The notes beneath the pieces are model-generated. The model worked only from the letters and a program-made list of their open reading frames with translations, ran no database searches and had not been told where the DNA came from. From assembly GCA_026992215.1 (NCBI GenBank), contig JALXAI010000226.1, forward strand, positions 1 through 6,461: a stretch of DNA of 6,461 nt. The letters run 5' to 3'. The position numbers were made by a program, and so were the translations under genes. Position 1 is the stretch's first letter. Each line of letters starts with the position of its first letter. Below are positions 5,410 through 6,461 of this stretch, piece after piece. The DNA is from Desulfobacterales bacterium (GTDB taxonomy: Bacteria; Desulfobacterota; Syntrophobacteria; B119-G9).

Positions 5410-5952
5410 TCAGCTGAGATTCTCGGCGAGTTCCAACCCGAGGGATAGAGCCTTCCTGTTGAGATCCAGAAATTCAGATGGGATTCTGCGCTCGAGGACT
5501 TTCAGGAGAGATTCGGGTTTTACCAGCTTTTCCAGGCCAATCAGGGTTCCCAGTACACAAATGTTGAATACCACCGGTTTTCCTATCTTTTCCATGACCG
5601 CGTTATACATTTCGACTCCAACCTGCCTGGCGTCAACCTTTCTGGCCAGGGTAACGAAATGGCTGTCTACGAGCAGCAAGCCTCCGGGGCGAATCAATTC
5701 TGAAAACTTGTTGTATGACTCCTGGGTGAGGCAGATCAGGATGTTTGGCTGGTCAACCTTGGGATACCGAATTTCCTTCGTATCTATAATGACATCGGCT
5801 CGCGTAGCACCCCCCCTGGCTTCGGGGCCGTACGACTGAGTTTGAACGGCATTCAAGCCCTCGTACAACACGGCTGCTTCAGCTAAAATTACCGACGCGG
5901 TAATAACTCCCTGCCCGCCTGATCCCGAAAAAATAATCCTTTTTCTCGCCAT
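5410..5952 (-). CDS. korC: 2-oxoacid:ferredoxin oxidoreductase gamma subunit (2-oxoglutarate type, KorC)
   Basis: This 180-residue protein is a complete gamma subunit of the thiamine-diphosphate-dependent 2-oxoacid:ferredoxin oxidoreductases, which interconvert a 2-oxoacid plus CoA with acyl-CoA, CO2 and reduced ferredoxin. Diagnostic features are the N-terminal FSGSGGQGVITAS (8-20), SYGPEARGGATRADVII (40-56) and FNICVLGTL (129-137). This size and motif set fit stand-alone gamma subunits of KorABC-type enzymes. The ATG at 5952 lies 6 bases after the korB stop and is preceded by a weak GGG-type site, so it is probably translationally coupled. Adjacent gdhA supports 2-oxoglutarate as substrate, but a pyruvate or branched-chain 2-oxoacid enzyme cannot be excluded from this subunit alone. 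The subunit carries no Fe-S cysteine motif. Confidence 0.93.
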   Translation of the reverse strand: MARKRIIFSGSGGQGVITASVILAEAAVLYEGLNAVQTQSYGPEARGGATRADVIIDTKEIRYPKVDQPNILICLTQESYNKFSELIRPGGLLLVDSHFVTLARKVDARQVGVEMYNAVMEKIGKPVVFNICVLGTLIGLEKLVKPESLLKVLERRIPSEFLDLNRKALSLGLELAENLS

Positions 5953-5958
5953 AATGCC

Positions 5959-6461
5959 CTATCCCTTGCTTGCCCTCTCGATTATCTTCTGGTACTCGGT
6001 GCAATATTCCGGTTTCTGAACATCCACAAAGATCCCCCTCTCTATAAGGCCGGGATCTTTGATCTTTTTCTCGGAACCTATGGGTACAGTACGATCTCTG
6101 AAATATTTCATCAAATCCACTGCACCTCCTATCTTGTTTTTTCTACCATAGTAAGTGGGGCACTGAGTTAAGACTTCCACCACGGAAAAACCTCTGTGGG
6201 TAAGAGATTTCTGAAATATTTCCACCATGGATTTTGTATGATACGTGGTTGTTCTGGCCACGAAAGAAGCCCCGGAAGCCCTGGCCAGTTCCACTATGTC
6301 AAACGCCTGGTCTATGTTGCCGTAGGGGGCCGTGGTAGCCTTGGCACCGTACCCCGAAAGCGGAGAATACTGTCCGCCGGTCATGCCATATATCTGGTTG
6401 TTCATAATTATCGCAGTAATATCGATATTTCTGCGAGCGGCATGGATCAGGTGATTACCGC
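5959..6461 (-). CDS. korB: 2-oxoacid:ferredoxin oxidoreductase beta subunit (KorB), C-terminal part, cut by window edge
   Basis: The last 167 codons are in the window; the gene enters from the right edge. The visible part starts GNHLIHAARRNIDITAIIMNNQIYGMTGGQ-like. This is the second half of the thiamine-diphosphate site of 2-oxoacid:ferredoxin oxidoreductase beta subunits (NNxIYGMTGGQ); the GDGD half and the N-terminal cluster cysteines lie outside. Further on, CPTYYGRKNKIGG is typical of the 2-oxoglutarate-type (KorB) branch. An internal ATG at 6405 begins at MNNQ within this conserved motif, so it is not the true start. The stop at 5959-5961 is 6 bases before korC. The alpha subunit and any ferredoxin-like delta subunit would be expected further right. 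The enzyme is cytoplasmic. Confidence 0.93.
   Translation of the reverse strand, partial: GNHLIHAARRNIDITAIIMNNQIYGMTGGQYSPLSGYGAKATTAPYGNIDQAFDIVELARASGASFVARTTTYHTKSMVEIFQKSLTHRGFSVVEVLTQCPTYYGRKNKIGGAVDLMKYFRDRTVPIGSEKKIKDPGLIERGIFVDVQKPEYCTEYQKIIERASKG

Overview
All seven supported genes lie on the minus strand, so the window is transcribed from its right end to its left. It looks like a chromosomal piece of an anaerobic Gram-negative bacterium. The evidence is an outer-membrane beta-barrel protein with a signal peptide, a ferredoxin-linked 2-oxoacid oxidoreductase, a nickel metallochaperone, a cobamide-salvage gene, and a nitronate-monooxygenase-like protein of the cysteine-rich type. 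Moderate G+C and strong Shine-Dalgarno sites fit a Desulfobacterota-like (sulfate-reducing or syntrophic) organism, but the exact taxon cannot be fixed from this sequence.

Right end (6461 to 4096): the 3' part of korB, then korC, then gdhA, with gaps of 6 and 66 bases and no terminator between them. KorBC are the catalytic and gamma subunits of a 2-oxoacid:ferredoxin oxidoreductase, most likely acting on 2-oxoglutarate. GdhA interconverts 2-oxoglutarate and glutamate. Together they form a carbon/nitrogen junction: succinyl-CoA + CO2 + reduced ferredoxin <-> 2-oxoglutarate <-> glutamate. It could run toward glutamate synthesis (reductive TCA) or toward glutamate oxidation.

Middle (4095 to 2202): a 352-base gap holds a candidate promoter and a long leader. 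The leader has a very extended Shine-Dalgarno-like purine tract in the loop of a GC hairpin, well upstream of the true ribosome binding site. Then comes a single-gene unit for a 492-residue aspartate-rich outer-membrane barrel, closed by a textbook intrinsic terminator with a 12-bp stem, GAAA loop and nine U.

Left part (2201 to 1): a roughly 530-base non-coding stretch contains an imperfect palindromic element of about 217 bp, a small perfect palindrome and a candidate promoter. It leads into a two-gene unit: a nitronate-monooxygenase/FabK-like flavoprotein overlapping hypA by 8 bases. After hypA a 14-bp hairpin with a U-rich tail sits immediately before the ribosome binding site of a cbiZ-like gene cut by the window edge. 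That hairpin could be a terminator or an attenuator.

No tRNA, rRNA gene, CRISPR array, transposase or obvious defence system is visible. The least explained parts are the palindromic element, the porin leader and the hairpin in front of cbiZ.
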